DNA from: an uncultured Acidobacteriota bacterium | GTDB taxonomy: Bacteria; Acidobacteriota; Blastocatellia; Pyrinomonadales; Pyrinomonadaceae | Assembly: GCA_937871585.1 (NCBI GenBank) | Contig: CALMPJ010000033.1 | Span: 1-57,773 of the forward strand | Reading direction: 5' to 3' | Length of the DNA stretch: 57,773 nucleotides | Shown here: positions 57,496 to 57,773 of the stretch, in pieces | Position numbering within the stretch: the stretch's first letter is position 1 | How the letters are laid out: the number at the start of each line of letters is the position of its first letter | Translations under genes and position numbers: made by a program | The notes under the pieces: model-generated | Database searches by the model: none | The model's input: only the letters and a program-made list of their open reading frames with translations | What the model was told of the DNA's origin: nothing

Positions 57496-57773
57496 CTTTT
57501 CCTCGAAACCATCAGCCCGTCGCGTATCGACAGTAGAATATTCTCGACTCGCGTGTCGGCTTGGATCTTTTGGTTGTATTCGTGCAGGGCTTGGGTGTTC
57601 TCGTCATCCTGTTTGGCGTTTAGTACGCGACCGCTCCAGAGGACGTTGTCGGCGATGATGAAGCCGCCCGACGGGACTTTGTCGATGACAAGATCGAAGT
57701 AGTTCGAGTAATTCGGTTTATCGGCGTCGATAAATACGAGATCGAATGTTTCATTGAGCGACGGAATGATCTC
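57492..57773 (-). CDS. O-methyltransferase, 5' part outside the window
   Basis: The last 93 codons of a class I SAM-dependent O-methyltransferase of the caffeoyl-CoA/catechol type. On the minus strand the window edge opens into FDLVFIDADKPNYSNYFDL, with the metal-binding FIDADK motif, followed by GGFIIADNVLWSGRVLN and ending in IRDGLMVSRKR. The frame is open to the last base of the window. The preceding SAM-binding part is missing because it lies beyond the window. Confidence 0.9.
   Translation of the reverse strand, partial: EIIPSLNETFDLVFIDADKPNYSNYFDLVIDKVPSGGFIIADNVLWSGRVLNAKQDDENTQALHEYNQKIQADTRVENILLSIRDGLMVSRKR

Noticed and set aside
1..57773. tRNA, rRNA, insertion sequence or prophage genes
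   Set aside because: None recognised on either strand; the intergenic gaps are all under about 200 bases and lack cloverleaf-like structure or transposase or phage motifs.

Overview
The window reads like a chromosome segment of an acidobacterium, most likely of the class Blastocatellia (Pyrinomonadaceae-like). This is inferred from family content rather than from a marker gene. Pointers are a VWFA-related exported protein of acidobacterial type, the futalosine menaquinone pathway (MqnA, MqnC), winged-helix/TPR membrane regulators, an exported TPR-CHAT protein, a right-handed beta-helix protein with FG-GAP repeats, DUF4112/DUF2721/DUF962 proteins, roughly 50 % GC and many short same-strand overlaps. 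It is dense chromosomal sequence: no stretch above about 300 bases lacks a gene, and I see no rRNA, tRNA, CRISPR array, transposase or prophage.

Layout. 1-6.1 kb: a cut-off SLC13-type permease, a flippase-like membrane protein, an acyl-CoA dehydrogenase followed by small genes, a radical SAM protein and a TPR protein. 6.1-14.4 kb: exported proteins (two cyclophilins, one fused to HEAT repeats; an M1 peptidase; a VWA protein) and a Fur/PerR-type regulator with a perfect palindromic operator in its own promoter. 14.5-17.7 kb: mqnA and mqnC, separated by small unrelated genes including a probable orphan immunity gene. 17.8-21.9 kb: a Phd/VapC toxin-antitoxin pair, small proteins and two tandem paralogous exported repeat proteins. 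21.9-28.9 kb: an M19-dipeptidase-like protein that has lost metal ligands, a 945-residue beta-helix/FG-GAP protein, and a CadC-like regulator. 28.9-32.8 kb: small membrane proteins, a radical SAM enzyme overlapping a peroxiredoxin, a YggX-like protein with two added CxxC pairs, and two thioredoxin-fold proteins. 33.0-36.6 kb: an ECF sigma/zinc anti-sigma pair followed by a cytochrome b and a Tat-exported molybdenum oxidoreductase, then an arginyltransferase-like protein. 36.6-39.9 kb: a class II photolyase bracketed by two different palindromic repeats that each supply coding sequence to a neighbouring gene.

40.0-47.9 kb is the most interesting part. An exported TPR-CHAT protease-like protein is followed by a divergent ECF-like sigma factor, a single-pass membrane protein with anti-sigma layout, and five exported or lipoprotein genes, two of them paralogs. 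The same bipartite motif (GTGAAATG, 16 bases, CACTA) stands before the anti-sigma-like gene and before the exported-protein operon. I propose a self-contained envelope-sensing regulon in which the sigma factor drives its own regulator and the exported proteins, with the CHAT protein as a candidate protease for the membrane regulator.

47.9 kb to the end: clpA, threonine biosynthesis genes (thrB divergent from thrC-thrA), a serine hydrolase, a pirin, a SUKH (SMI1/KNR4) protein and a cut-off O-methyltransferase. Start sites were moved from the longest ORF wherever a Shine-Dalgarno sequence, signal peptide or neighbouring gene made a shorter one more likely.
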